Of a stretch of DNA of 16,897 nt, positions 6,035 to 13,802 are shown piece after piece. The notes beneath the pieces are model-generated. The model saw nothing but the letters and a program-made list of their open reading frames with translations, did not search any database and had not been told where the DNA came from. The DNA is from Chitinophagaceae bacterium UBA5175 (GTDB taxonomy: Bacteria; Bacteroidota; Bacteroidia; Chitinophagales; Chitinophagaceae), in contig DHWT01000246.1 of NCBI GenBank assembly GCA_002413325.1, positions 1 to 16,897 on the forward strand. The letters run 5' to 3'. The number at the start of each line of letters is the position of its first letter. The stretch's first letter is position 1. A program made the position numbers and the translations under genes.

Positions 6035-8629
6035 ATGAACTGGCACCGGTTAAGCGTAACGGAAACTTTTCAATTGCTGGATACCCGGCAGCAGGGCCTC
6101 CGAATGACGGATGCGGAGGAAAAACTGCTGCAATATGGCCCCAACGAATTGCAGGAAGCTAAAAAGAAAAGCGTGGCCGGCATGTTGCTCTCGCAGTTCA
6201 GGGATGTCATGATCCTGATTTTACTGGCCGCCGCCATTATTTCGGGTTTTATCGGCGATCTGACCGACACCCTGGTGATCCTGGTCATTGTGCTGCTGAA
6301 TGCCGTTTTAGGTTTTCTGCAGGAATACCGTGCGGAAAAAGCTATCCAGGCTTTAAAGCAAATGGCCGTTACACAGGCCCGGGTGCTTCGCGACGGGAAC
6401 ATCACCTGGCTGCCTGCCACCGTCCTGGTGCCGGGCGACCTGGTGTTACTGGAAGCGGGCAATGCCGTACCGGCTGACTTACGGATCACGGAATCGGTGA
6501 ACCTGAAAATTGAGGAAGCGGCACTGACCGGCGAATCCCATCCTGTTGATAAAATCTCCCGGGTTCTGGATACAGATGATTTACCGGTTGGCGACCGGAA
6601 GAACATGGCGTATAAGGGCACATTTGTAACTTATGGACGGGGCACCGGCATCGTAATAGCCACCGGCATGCAAACAGAACTGGGGCGCATTGCTAAAATG
6701 CTACAGCAGGATGAGATGCTGACCCCGTTGCAGCAACGCATGGCCTCCTTTGGGAAAAAACTCTCCGTCCTGGTTTTATTTTTATGCGTCGTGTTTTTTA
6801 TTGCAGGCTGGTTACGGGGCGAAGAGGTTGTGAAAATGATACTCACCAGCATTTCCCTGGCCGTTGCGGCCATCCCGGAAGCCTTACCGGCCGTAATCAC
6901 GATTTCACTGGCTCTGGCAGCAAAAAGACTGGTCCGGCTGAACAGCCTGATCAGGAAATTACCAGCTGTGGAGACCCTGGGATCCGTAACGTATATATGC
7001 ACGGATAAAACAGGCACCCTGACCAAAAACAAAATGTATGTGGAGGAACTGTTTGCAAACGGACACCTGTATGCACGGAAGGACCTGTCCTCCGTCATGC
7101 CACAAAAAGAAGTTCACTTACTGATGCTGGCTTTTGCGCTGAATAATGATGCGGTTGAAGGCAGCGATCATATTATAAAAGGAGACAGTACGGAAGTGGC
7201 CCTGCTGGAGCTGGCCAGGGAACAGGATATCAAACCGGGCGACTGGCCCAGGCTTGCAGAAATTGCGTTCGATTCCGAACGGAAGATGATGACGACTTTC
7301 CATGCCCACGACAACCGGATTATTTCTTTCACTAAAGGCGCGCCGGATATATTACTGCAACTCAGTACAGATGCTGATGCACCCGCCCTGTTGAAACAGG
7401 TGGATAAACTGGCGGCTAAAGGTCACCGGGTATTGGGTTTTGCTTATCGTTACTGGGATACCCTTCCTGAAAGTCCCGATAGTGCCCTGCACGAATCGGG
7501 CCTGCATTTTTTAGGACTTGCCGGAATCATTGACCCGCCCCGTGACGAAGTGTACGATGCGGTTGCCCAGTGTAAAACAGCCGGCATTATACCGGTACTG
7601 ATCACCGGCGATCATCCCCTGACTGCAAAAACCATTGCACAACGCATTGGCATTATAAGCAGCGATCAGGATATCACCATGACCGGGAAGCAACTGGCAG
7701 CACTGGATAACGAGAGTTTCTTAAGCAAAGTGGAAAAGATCAAAGTGTATGCACGCGTTTCACCGGAGCAAAAACTGCAGATCGTAAAAGCGTTACAGCA
7801 GAAAGGACATTATGTGGCGATGACCGGCGACGGCGTAAATGATGCGCCCTCATTAAAACGGGCAAATATCGGAATTGCCATGGGCATCACCGGTACCGAT
7901 GTTTCCAAAGAAGCCGCACATATGATTTTACTGGATGATAATTTTTCGACGATCGTAAAGGCTGTCCGGGAAGGTCGACGGATTTATGATAATATCCTGA
8001 AGTTTATCAAATACCTGATGACCACCAACTCCGGGGAGCTGTGGACCTTACTGCTGGGCCCGGTGATCGGACTGCCCGTAGCCCTGCTCCCCATCCATAT
8101 ATTATGGATCAACCTGGTGTCGGACGGATTGCCGGCCATTTCCCTGTCGTTTGAAAAAGCGGAAAAAGATATCATGAACCGGCCCCCGAGGCCGCCGCAG
8201 GAAAGTGTTTTTGCCAATGGCCGGGGCATTCATATGATCTGGGTCGGACTGCTGATGGCAGGCATTACCCTGTCTGCGCAGGCCTGGGCCATCCGGAACG
8301 GACTGCACTGGCAAACCATTGTTTTTAACATTTTATGTCTGAGCCAGATGGGCCATGTGCTGGCGATCCGCTCTGAATACCGGTCATTGTTCCGTATTGG
8401 ACTGTTTACCAACAAACCACTGTTAGGAGCCGTGCTCATAGCCTTCCTGCTTCAGTTTCTTTTAACCTATGTTCCGGTTTTACATTCCGTTTTTAAAACC
8501 CAGTCGCTTACCCTGAATGAGTTCATCGGGGTGAGCATCGCTTCCTCCCTGGTATTTTTTGCAGTTGAAATTGAAAAAACCATTTCCAGGAAAAGAAGAA
8601 ACAGGAACTTTCATTCATCAAAGGCTTGA
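6035..8629 (+). CDS. P2A-type Ca2+-transporting ATPase
   Basis: A complete 864-residue P-type ATPase that should export Ca2+ (or a similar divalent cation) across the inner membrane. It contains the actuator motif TGES (about 165-168), the phosphorylation site CTDKTGTLT with Asp324, the nucleotide-domain motif FTKGAPD, and the hinge GDGVND (598-603). The ion-site residues match the calcium-pump pattern: PEALP in M4 (Glu282), N-S-G-E in M5 (Asn665, Glu668), and NLVSDG in M6 (Asn693, Asp697). In M8 the glutamate of SERCA is replaced by Gln771 (LSQMGH), as in pumps that move one Ca2+ per cycle. The N-terminal WHRLSVTETFQLLDT is the usual cation-ATPase N domain. The start ATG at 6035 needs no correction. 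It is convergent with the next gene, with only 14 bp between the stops. Na+ or Mn2+ transport remains possible. Confidence 0.93.
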   Translation: MNWHRLSVTETFQLLDTRQQGLRMTDAEEKLLQYGPNELQEAKKKSVAGMLLSQFRDVMILILLAAAIISGFIGDLTDTLVILVIVLLNAVLGFLQEYRAEKAIQALKQMAVTQARVLRDGNITWLPATVLVPGDLVLLEAGNAVPADLRITESVNLKIEEAALTGESHPVDKISRVLDTDDLPVGDRKNMAYKGTFVTYGRGTGIVIATGMQTELGRIAKMLQQDEMLTPLQQRMASFGKKLSVLVLFLCVVFFIAGWLRGEEVVKMILTSISLAVAAIPEALPAVITISLALAAKRLVRLNSLIRKLPAVETLGSVTYICTDKTGTLTKNKMYVEELFANGHLYARKDLSSVMPQKEVHLLMLAFALNNDAVEGSDHIIKGDSTEVALLELAREQDIKPGDWPRLAEIAFDSERKMMTTFHAHDNRIISFTKGAPDILLQLSTDADAPALLKQVDKLAAKGHRVLGFAYRYWDTLPESPDSALHESGLHFLGLAGIIDPPRDEVYDAVAQCKTAGIIPVLITGDHPLTAKTIAQRIGIISSDQDITMTGKQLAALDNESFLSKVEKIKVYARVSPEQKLQIVKALQQKGHYVAMTGDGVNDAPSLKRANIGIAMGITGTDVSKEAAHMILLDDNFSTIVKAVREGRRIYDNILKFIKYLMTTNSGELWTLLLGPVIGLPVALLPIHILWINLVSDGLPAISLSFEKAEKDIMNRPPRPPQESVFANGRGIHMIWVGLLMAGITLSAQAWAIRNGLHWQTIVFNILCLSQMGHVLAIRSEYRSLFRIGLFTNKPLLGAVLIAFLLQFLLTYVPVLHSVFKTQSLTLNEFIGVSIASSLVFFAVEIEKTISRKRRNRNFHSSKA

Positions 8630-8643
8630 AAAAAAACTGTCCG

Positions 8644-9435
8644 TCATTTCATATATACTGCGCGGAACCTGGCTAAAGATGCCATGCGGGCTTTGTTCAA
8701 TATCAGCGTATCGCCCCTGACATCATAGGTATCCGCCATCTGCAGGGCTTTCAGGAACATGGATTCACTGTCCATATCCGGACAGGCCATCAGGGTGGTT
8801 ATTAATTTGGACAGGGTGATGCGGTTATTATTTTTTAATTCATAAGTCCCGGAAAAACTGTTACATCCCCCGTTGCCGGTCACCCGGCTGCCTTTTAATC
8901 TGAACAGGATATGGGGTTCCTTTTTAACCTCAGGCCCGGCGGTTACCGGTTTACCGTTTAATTCGGTGAGCTTCCAGTATTTTTCCAGTATATCAGTATT
9001 TACTTTCCCTAAAATGTATTGGCCGGCCAGATCACCTGTAATCCGGTTTCCCTGCATATCCAGTTTTATCAATTGATTTTCGCCAACGAGATAACGCTCC
9101 TGTCCCGGGCTGATACCCGGTTCACTGATCATAATGATACCGCCGTTTGTATCCCAGCTGAACGATCCGGACGATTCGACAATCAGATCCGTTTTGCCCA
9201 GGTATTTTCTCTTAAACGAGCAGGTCAGATCCTTACGGAGGGTAATCGTTGTCTCAATACCTGGGCAGTCGCCACAAGGCAGAACGCCAAAATAACTGCC
9301 CGGCCAGTCCAGCGAATTCCGGCTGTTATCCCGGGCAGCCTGTTCCGTTTCCCGGGTGGCAGGAGCCGCTGTTTTACAGTTTAGCAAACAGGCTGCACAA
9401 AGAATCGCGAGGGGAAAAATAATCCTGTATTTCAT
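8644..9435 (-). CDS. NlpE-like plus META-domain lipoprotein
   Basis: A 263-residue envelope lipoprotein with two domains. A signal sequence (MKYRIIFPLA onward) ends at Cys16 or, more likely, Cys20. Residues 45-145 resemble the N-terminal domain of the copper/surface-sensing lipoprotein NlpE: WPGSYFGVLPCGDCPGIETT with the CxxC pair Cys54-Cys57. Residues 152-263 form a META (HslJ-like) domain: YWKLTELNGKPV, GNGGCNSFSGTYEL, ITTLMACP and FLKAL, with Cys191 and Cys218. The frame is open upstream to 9603, but that extension lacks a signal peptide and runs into the kinase gene on the other strand, so the ATG at 9433-9435 is chosen (9439-9441 is an alternative two codons earlier). It is divergent from the histidine kinase, with 141 bp between the starts. 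A role in envelope or metal stress is inferred from the NlpE domain only. Confidence 0.88.
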   Translation of the reverse strand: MKYRIIFPLAILCAACLLNCKTAAPATRETEQAARDNSRNSLDWPGSYFGVLPCGDCPGIETTITLRKDLTCSFKRKYLGKTDLIVESSGSFSWDTNGGIIMISEPGISPGQERYLVGENQLIKLDMQGNRITGDLAGQYILGKVNTDILEKYWKLTELNGKPVTAGPEVKKEPHILFRLKGSRVTGNGGCNSFSGTYELKNNNRITLSKLITTLMACPDMDSESMFLKALQMADTYDVRGDTLILNKARMASLARFRAVYMK

Positions 9436-9529
9436 ACGCATTGTTATTTTCAATCCCGCTGCTACGGTACAGGGAAGCTGCGGGGTACACAAACGGTAAT
9501 ACCTAACCGGTGTTTTTTGAAAAGCCGGG

Positions 9530-9557
9530 CCCTTTTCCAGCATATGGCGGAAAAGGG
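9530..9557. promoter_or_regulatory. 28-bp palindrome in the divergent lipoprotein/kinase promoter region
   Basis: A perfect 9-bp inverted repeat, CCCTTTTCC (9530-9538) and GGAAAAGGG (9549-9557), is separated by 10 bp whose centre is the palindrome CATATG (9541-9546). Only the two base pairs between arms and centre break the symmetry. It ends 19 bp before the kinase ATG and directly abuts TAATATTG (9559-9566), which fits the Bacteroidota -7 box in five of six fixed positions; no -33 box was found at the right distance. The size and symmetry suit a dimeric repressor or response-regulator site. A hairpin in the kinase leader is the alternative. No T run follows, so it is not a usual terminator. 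Confidence 0.5.
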
Positions 9558-9576
9558 GTAATATTGTTTTCACCGT

Positions 9577-11358
9577 ATGCAGGAACCAAATACAAATAAT
9601 CAAATCCTGAAGTCCTTGGGCCCCTTCAGCTTTTCAAGGCTTCTGATCCTGTTCTTCCTGGTCATCCTGGGAGGTTTTATGGTACGGAGCATCCTGTTCC
9701 TGCGCAACAGTGAGGTTTATAAAAACACAAATGACCGGGTAACACATGCCCGGGATGTGATCGCGCAGGCAACACTGATTTCCAACCTCGCCAAAGATAT
9801 GCAATGGGAAAGCAGGAATTACCTTTTAAACGGAGACTCCGGTGCACTGCATGCGTATTCGGATCTCCGGGACTCGCTGAAACTGAACGAAACGATACTT
9901 TCTTCACTCTGTTCAGGTAATCCATCCCAGGAAATCCGCATCCGGAATCTGAAAACACAGCTGGACAGCCTGGAAAAATTTATTGAAACCTCTTTTCAGT
10001 CAACCCGTCAAAAAGCATTTTCGCTCCCGGAGTTTATATCCAACAAACAAAGACAGAATATCTTTCATGCCCTGATCAATAAAAAGATCGATGAAATCAT
10101 CCGGGAGGAAAAACGATTGCTGGCCTTAAGTGAACAGGTCAATAACAAAAGCATTCTGAAGACCTACGCTTTTTATTACAGCTTCGAGGTACTGATCCTG
10201 CTTTTACTTTTCAGCGCCCTGATTTTGGTCCTGTATCAATTCAACAAAAGACGGAAGGCGGAAAGGATATTGACCGAAAGCGAAAACAAATTCCGCCTGC
10301 TCCTGAACAGCATCAAAGGTCTGGCCATTTTCATGACCGATGAAAAGGGACTGATCCTGGACTGGTATGAAGGTGCTTACCAGTTAAAGGGGTACAGAAA
10401 ATCGGAAATCACGGGAAAGCATTCCTCCATTTTTTACCTGGCCGACGACATTGCGCGGGGAGAACCTGAACATAATCTTGAAATGGCCAGAAAAAACGGG
10501 AGCTATGAAACCGAGGGATGGAGGGTGCGCAAGGATGGTTCCCGGTTCTGGGCAGATATATTAATCGCCGCCATTTATGATAAGGAAGGAAAGGTACGGG
10601 GTTACGCTAAAGTGACCCGGGATTACAGTATCCATAAGAAAGCAGAAGAAGACATCCGGAATGCGCTGGATAAAGAACGAGAGCTCAATGCGATGAAGTC
10701 GAATTTCGTAACCATCGCCTCCCATGAATTCCGGACGCCGTTGAGCACCATACTTTCTTCTGTTTTCCTGATCGAACGCTACCACACCACCGATGAACAA
10801 CAGAAGCGGGAAAATCATATCCGCCGCATCCGGTCGGCCGTCAGCGACCTGGTAAACATTCTGGAAGAATTCCTGTCGCTCGAGAAAATAGAAGAAGGAA
10901 AAGCGGAAGCCAAAAAAGAACGGTTCAACCTGGAGGAACTGGTCCGGGGCGTCTGTTCCAAATTATTTTCCACGCTCAAACAGGGCCAGCTTACAGAATG
11001 CCTGCATTCGGGCAACGGGGAGGTTGACCTGGATAAAAATTTCACGGAACATATCCTGAGCAACCTGGTGTCCAACGCGGTAAAATATTCACCTGCCGGT
11101 ACCCGGATTGTTATCAGGACAAACGTTACAGAACACCTGGTTGAGCTGATCGTTGAGGACCAGGGCATCGGCATTTCACCGGAGGATCAGAAGCATTTAT
11201 TCGAACGTTTTTACAGGGCTTCCAATACCGGAAATGAAAAAGGTACAGGTCTGGGGCTCCATATTGTGAAAAGATATGTCGAATTGATGGGAGGAGCAAT
11301 CAGCGTACACAGTGAACCCGATAAAGGTTCCCGGTTCACCGTCCGGTTTCAACAATAG
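9577..11358 (+). CDS. CHASE3-PAS sensor histidine kinase
   Basis: A 593-residue inner-membrane sensor kinase. Residues about 21-41 form transmembrane segment 1. A helical CHASE3 sensor (NTNDRVTHARDVI, MQWESRNYLLNGD) occupies roughly 45-190, with transmembrane segment 2 at about 195-218 (YSFEVLILLLLFSALIL). A PAS domain follows at about 235-355 (FMTDEKGLILDWYEGA, GSRFWADI, GYAKVTRD). The HisKA segment has SHEFRTPLSTIL with the phosphorylated His383. The HATPase_c domain shows the N box SNLVSNAVKYSP (Asn500), the G1 box DQGIGIS (Asp528) and the G2 box GTGLGLHI (from 556). All catalytic motifs are intact. There is no receiver domain, and no response regulator gene lies in this window, so it is an orphan here. 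The start ATG at 9577 lies just downstream of the palindrome. The signal is unknown. Confidence 0.93.
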   Translation: MQEPNTNNQILKSLGPFSFSRLLILFFLVILGGFMVRSILFLRNSEVYKNTNDRVTHARDVIAQATLISNLAKDMQWESRNYLLNGDSGALHAYSDLRDSLKLNETILSSLCSGNPSQEIRIRNLKTQLDSLEKFIETSFQSTRQKAFSLPEFISNKQRQNIFHALINKKIDEIIREEKRLLALSEQVNNKSILKTYAFYYSFEVLILLLLFSALILVLYQFNKRRKAERILTESENKFRLLLNSIKGLAIFMTDEKGLILDWYEGAYQLKGYRKSEITGKHSSIFYLADDIARGEPEHNLEMARKNGSYETEGWRVRKDGSRFWADILIAAIYDKEGKVRGYAKVTRDYSIHKKAEEDIRNALDKERELNAMKSNFVTIASHEFRTPLSTILSSVFLIERYHTTDEQQKRENHIRRIRSAVSDLVNILEEFLSLEKIEEGKAEAKKERFNLEELVRGVCSKLFSTLKQGQLTECLHSGNGEVDLDKNFTEHILSNLVSNAVKYSPAGTRIVIRTNVTEHLVELIVEDQGIGISPEDQKHLFERFYRASNTGNEKGTGLGLHIVKRYVELMGGAISVHSEPDKGSRFTVRFQQ

Positions 11359-11441
11359 AAAATAAGGCGCCCCGGAAAGGAGTTACCGGAGAAGAAGCCC
11401 GGACGGCGCAGACAGATCAGGAAAAGGGAATCACAAAATCT

Positions 11442-11460
11442 ATCCGGAAGCCAACCGGAT
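11442..11460. terminator. possible hairpin between convergent kinase and small secreted gene
   Basis: ATCCGG (11442-11447) and CCGGAT (11455-11460) form a perfect 6-bp stem with a 7-nt loop, touching the stop codon of the minus-strand gene. A second, longer but imperfect pairing (GCGCC 11367-11371 with GGCGC 11405-11409) lies just after the kinase stop. Neither has a T run; termination is plausible only because the genes converge here. Confidence 0.3.
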
Positions 11461-11837
11461 CATTTGATAACGAAGCTGGATTTCGGCAGGTAGAAAATCG
11501 TTTTCTTTCCGCTTCCGTCAATAAAATTCATTTTGCCGAAATTACCCACTTTACCAAGGTATACAATCCGGTCTCCCTGTTTTAACAGGTTGGTATTAAA
11601 ATAAGATCCGAGGGGGCATTTGTTGTAATTGTCCCTGACATCGTTGGCGCTGGAGGAAAAACAAATCATTTCCCGGGTGGAAACATTGGCGAACTGATAA
11701 CCAAATACCCGGTATACCATTTTCTGATCCGGGGCAACATAAAATTCCTTTGTCTTTTTATCAACACGCCCGATGGTTTGACCCATCACTCCCGATGCGA
11801 CAAACAGGATAAAAAAAGAAAGAATAAATTTATTCAT
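11460..11837 (-). CDS. small secreted protein of unknown function
   Basis: A 125-residue protein with a clear signal peptide (MNKFILSFFILFVASGVMG, predicted cut before Gln20), so it is exported to the periplasm or surface. The mature 106 residues are mostly beta-like (EFYVAPDQKMVYRVFGYQF, DRIVYLGKVG, KTIFYLPKSSFVIK) and contain two cysteines, Cys59 and Cys74, that could form a disulfide. The GRVDKKTKEFYV start and the YLGKVG strand suggest a small single beta domain. I do not recognise the family. It converges on the kinase gene and diverges from the dioxygenase gene. Codon use and base composition look like the neighbours, so it is probably a real resident gene. Confidence 0.75.
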   Translation of the reverse strand: MNKFILSFFILFVASGVMGQTIGRVDKKTKEFYVAPDQKMVYRVFGYQFANVSTREMICFSSSANDVRDNYNKCPLGSYFNTNLLKQGDRIVYLGKVGNFGKMNFIDGSGKKTIFYLPKSSFVIK

Positions 11838-11991
11838 CTTTTAAGCATTAAATCGTCCAATACGGCAGACTACGATACACCTGCAAGCCATATGCCAGTT
11901 TTACATAATTATAAACACTGCCTGCACCTGAATTCCGGTTGTTTTTTATTAATTTGTCTTCATCCTTCTTTATAACCACAGGATCAATGCC

Positions 11992-12849
11992 ATGAAATCC
12001 AAAAAGCTCACCGAAACCCGGGTCAGGGATTTTCACCGGGACGGTTACCTCATCGTTAAAAACTTTTGCAGCCGGCAGGAGGTAGATAAATTATATGCGA
12101 CAGCCACCGGGGATGCTACCATCCGTGAAAACGCCCTGGACCTGAATGATCTGTCGGGTAAAAAAACAAAACTTTCCCTCTGGTTTACCCCGGGAAATGA
12201 TGTATTCGGTTACCTGACCCGGAGTGAGAAAATGGTCCATGCCGTGACCCAGCTGATTGACAGCGACGCGCCGGTATGCCATTTTCATTCCAAGTTAATG
12301 CAGAAGGAACCCAGGGTGGGCGGCGCCTGGGAATGGCACCAGGACTACGGCTACTGGTATAAAAACCAGTTCATGTTTCCCGACCAGCTGCTGAGTGTGA
12401 TGATTGCCCTCACCCCGGCGAATCAGGAAAACGGCTGCCTTCAGGTAATCAGGGGCTCCCATAAACTGGGCAGGGTGAACCATGGCTTCTCCGGAGAACA
12501 GGTGGGCGCGGATCAGGTGATGGTCAATAATGCACTGAAGACCATGGAACTGGTTTACTGCGAGCTGGAACCGGGAGACGCCTTGTTTTTCCACAGCAAC
12601 CTCCTGCACCGTTCCGAAGCGAACCTTTCCGAATATCCGCGCTGGTCCATCATCTCCTGCTATAACGCCCTTTCGAACCCGGCTTACAATGAACAGTCTG
12701 TTTCCTGGAAAATACCCATTGACATCGTCCCCGACGAAGCCATTCTGAAATGGGAGGCGGATTCATTCGAACATGCGGATTTCTTAAAAAAGGAAAACGA
12801 CCCGGCGCTGAAGGAAACGGGCTGGGAAAAATCAGTGAACGTTACCTGA
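11992..12849 (+). CDS. phytanoyl-CoA dioxygenase (PhyH) family Fe(II)/2-oxoglutarate oxygenase
   Basis: A 285-residue cytoplasmic oxygenase of the PhyH superfamily. The facial iron triad is visible: His116 and Asp118 in WEWHQDYGYWY, and His206 in NLLHRSEAN. Arg217 in EYPRWSII is placed to bind 2-oxoglutarate. ALTPANQENGCLQVIRGSHKLG, the block between the two iron motifs, is characteristic of the family. The N-terminal FHRDGYLIVKNF is the usual opening of these enzymes, which supports the ATG at 11992. The length is normal. The substrate cannot be predicted; the ectoine hydroxylase signature is absent. It is convergent with the stress-protein operon, with about 10 bp between the stops, so it is not part of it. 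Confidence 0.9.
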   Translation: MKSKKLTETRVRDFHRDGYLIVKNFCSRQEVDKLYATATGDATIRENALDLNDLSGKKTKLSLWFTPGNDVFGYLTRSEKMVHAVTQLIDSDAPVCHFHSKLMQKEPRVGGAWEWHQDYGYWYKNQFMFPDQLLSVMIALTPANQENGCLQVIRGSHKLGRVNHGFSGEQVGADQVMVNNALKTMELVYCELEPGDALFFHSNLLHRSEANLSEYPRWSIISCYNALSNPAYNEQSVSWKIPIDIVPDEAILKWEADSFEHADFLKKENDPALKETGWEKSVNVT

Positions 12850-12859
12850 TCCCCCGGAT

Positions 12860-13684
12860 CTAGGAAACATGTACTGCCAGGATTGGCGTATCATTATGCG
12901 TGATGATATCGCCTGAATATTTTTTATCCAATAAGGCGAGGAAGCCATGTTTCTTCGGGACGACGATCAGTAAATCCAGCTGCTGCTCCCTGGCAAATTC
13001 ATTCAGACGTTCCGCAAGTTTGTCGCCATGCAAAAAATGAAAAACCGGCTTGAACTTATTTAGATGATTTCCCAGAGAAACAGATTCAGCAGCATCCTGC
13101 GACTTTAAATCCTCTTCATGTTTACTTAAGTGAATAATATCCAGGGACGGATTGAAAACAGTTAACCAGTCATTGAGTAATTTAAAGGGAATGGTTTCTG
13201 CAACATCCTGCAGATCACAGGCCAGCCCCACTTTGCGGATTCCCTTAAACGGAATATTTTCAGGAACCACCAGGATCGGATAAGGATTGTGCTTTACTGA
13301 ACTGAGCGTACTGCTGCCCAGCATAATCCGCTCCAGCGAATAACCTGCTTTTTTACCCATCACAATGGCAAAGGGATCATATTCATCAGCTACTTCTTTT
13401 ATCTGCGTTGCTACCGTACCCATCACGACCCGTGTGATGATTTCAATCTGTCCGTTGGTACGGATGGTGAGCTTAGACCCGAGATTATCCAGGTCCTGTT
13501 CAGCCATACCCAGCATGTCTTCAAAAACAGTTTCGGAAACCGGTATTTCCGAAGCCGCGATGGGCACTTCCACCACGTTCAGCAATACCAGATTTGCATT
13601 CAGGAAGTTTGCCAGATCTGCTGCATAGTTTGCGGCATTCCTGGAAGTAGCCGAAAAATCAGTTGGTGCTATAATTGTTTTCAT
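12860..13684 (-). CDS. tandem-domain universal stress protein
   Basis: A 274-residue cytoplasmic protein made of two UspA-type domains. Domain 1 (1-145) opens with MKTIIAPTDFSATSRNAANYA and has the nucleotide-binding pattern G-x2-G-x9-G-S in the form Gly110, Ala113 (the second Gly is Ala), Gly123-Ser124, ending ILVVPE. Domain 2 (about 148-274) starts with RKVGLACDL and ends in TPILAVHVS, but its loop VVPKKHGFLALLDKKYS lacks the glycine-rich motif, so it probably does not bind ATP. The frame is open eight codons further to a TTG at 13708, but the ATG at 13684 gives the canonical N-terminus. The gene follows the CoA-transferase by 118 bp and is likely its operon partner or has its own promoter in that gap. 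Confidence 0.9.
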   Translation of the reverse strand: MKTIIAPTDFSATSRNAANYAADLANFLNANLVLLNVVEVPIAASEIPVSETVFEDMLGMAEQDLDNLGSKLTIRTNGQIEIITRVVMGTVATQIKEVADEYDPFAIVMGKKAGYSLERIMLGSSTLSSVKHNPYPILVVPENIPFKGIRKVGLACDLQDVAETIPFKLLNDWLTVFNPSLDIIHLSKHEEDLKSQDAAESVSLGNHLNKFKPVFHFLHGDKLAERLNEFAREQQLDLLIVVPKKHGFLALLDKKYSGDIITHNDTPILAVHVS

Positions 13685-13802
13685 TACACAAAGATTTATA
13701 GAATACAAATCAGCAACAATGACTTTGATCAGGTGAAAGCCTAATGTTTATCAAAGCAGGGAAATATGGAAGACCCGCTAATCAAAAACGGACTGCCGGT
13801 TT

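Noticed and set aside
8644..9603. The longer 319-residue form of the NlpE-META lipoprotein
   Set aside because: It would bury the signal peptide after residue 56 and overlap the kinase start; the internal ATG at 9433-9435 gives a proper lipoprotein signal.
12848..12860. GATCC-CCC-GGATC hairpin as a bidirectional terminator between the dioxygenase and stress protein genes
   Set aside because: The stem is only 5 bp with a 3-nt loop and no T run. It fits the position between two stops but is too weak to call.
13723..13756. CTTTGAT and ATCAAAG inverted repeat upstream of the stress protein, as an FNR/CRP-type site
   Set aside because: The 20-bp spacer is far longer than the 4-6 bp of TTGAT-N4-ATCAA sites; at most it is a loose hairpin.
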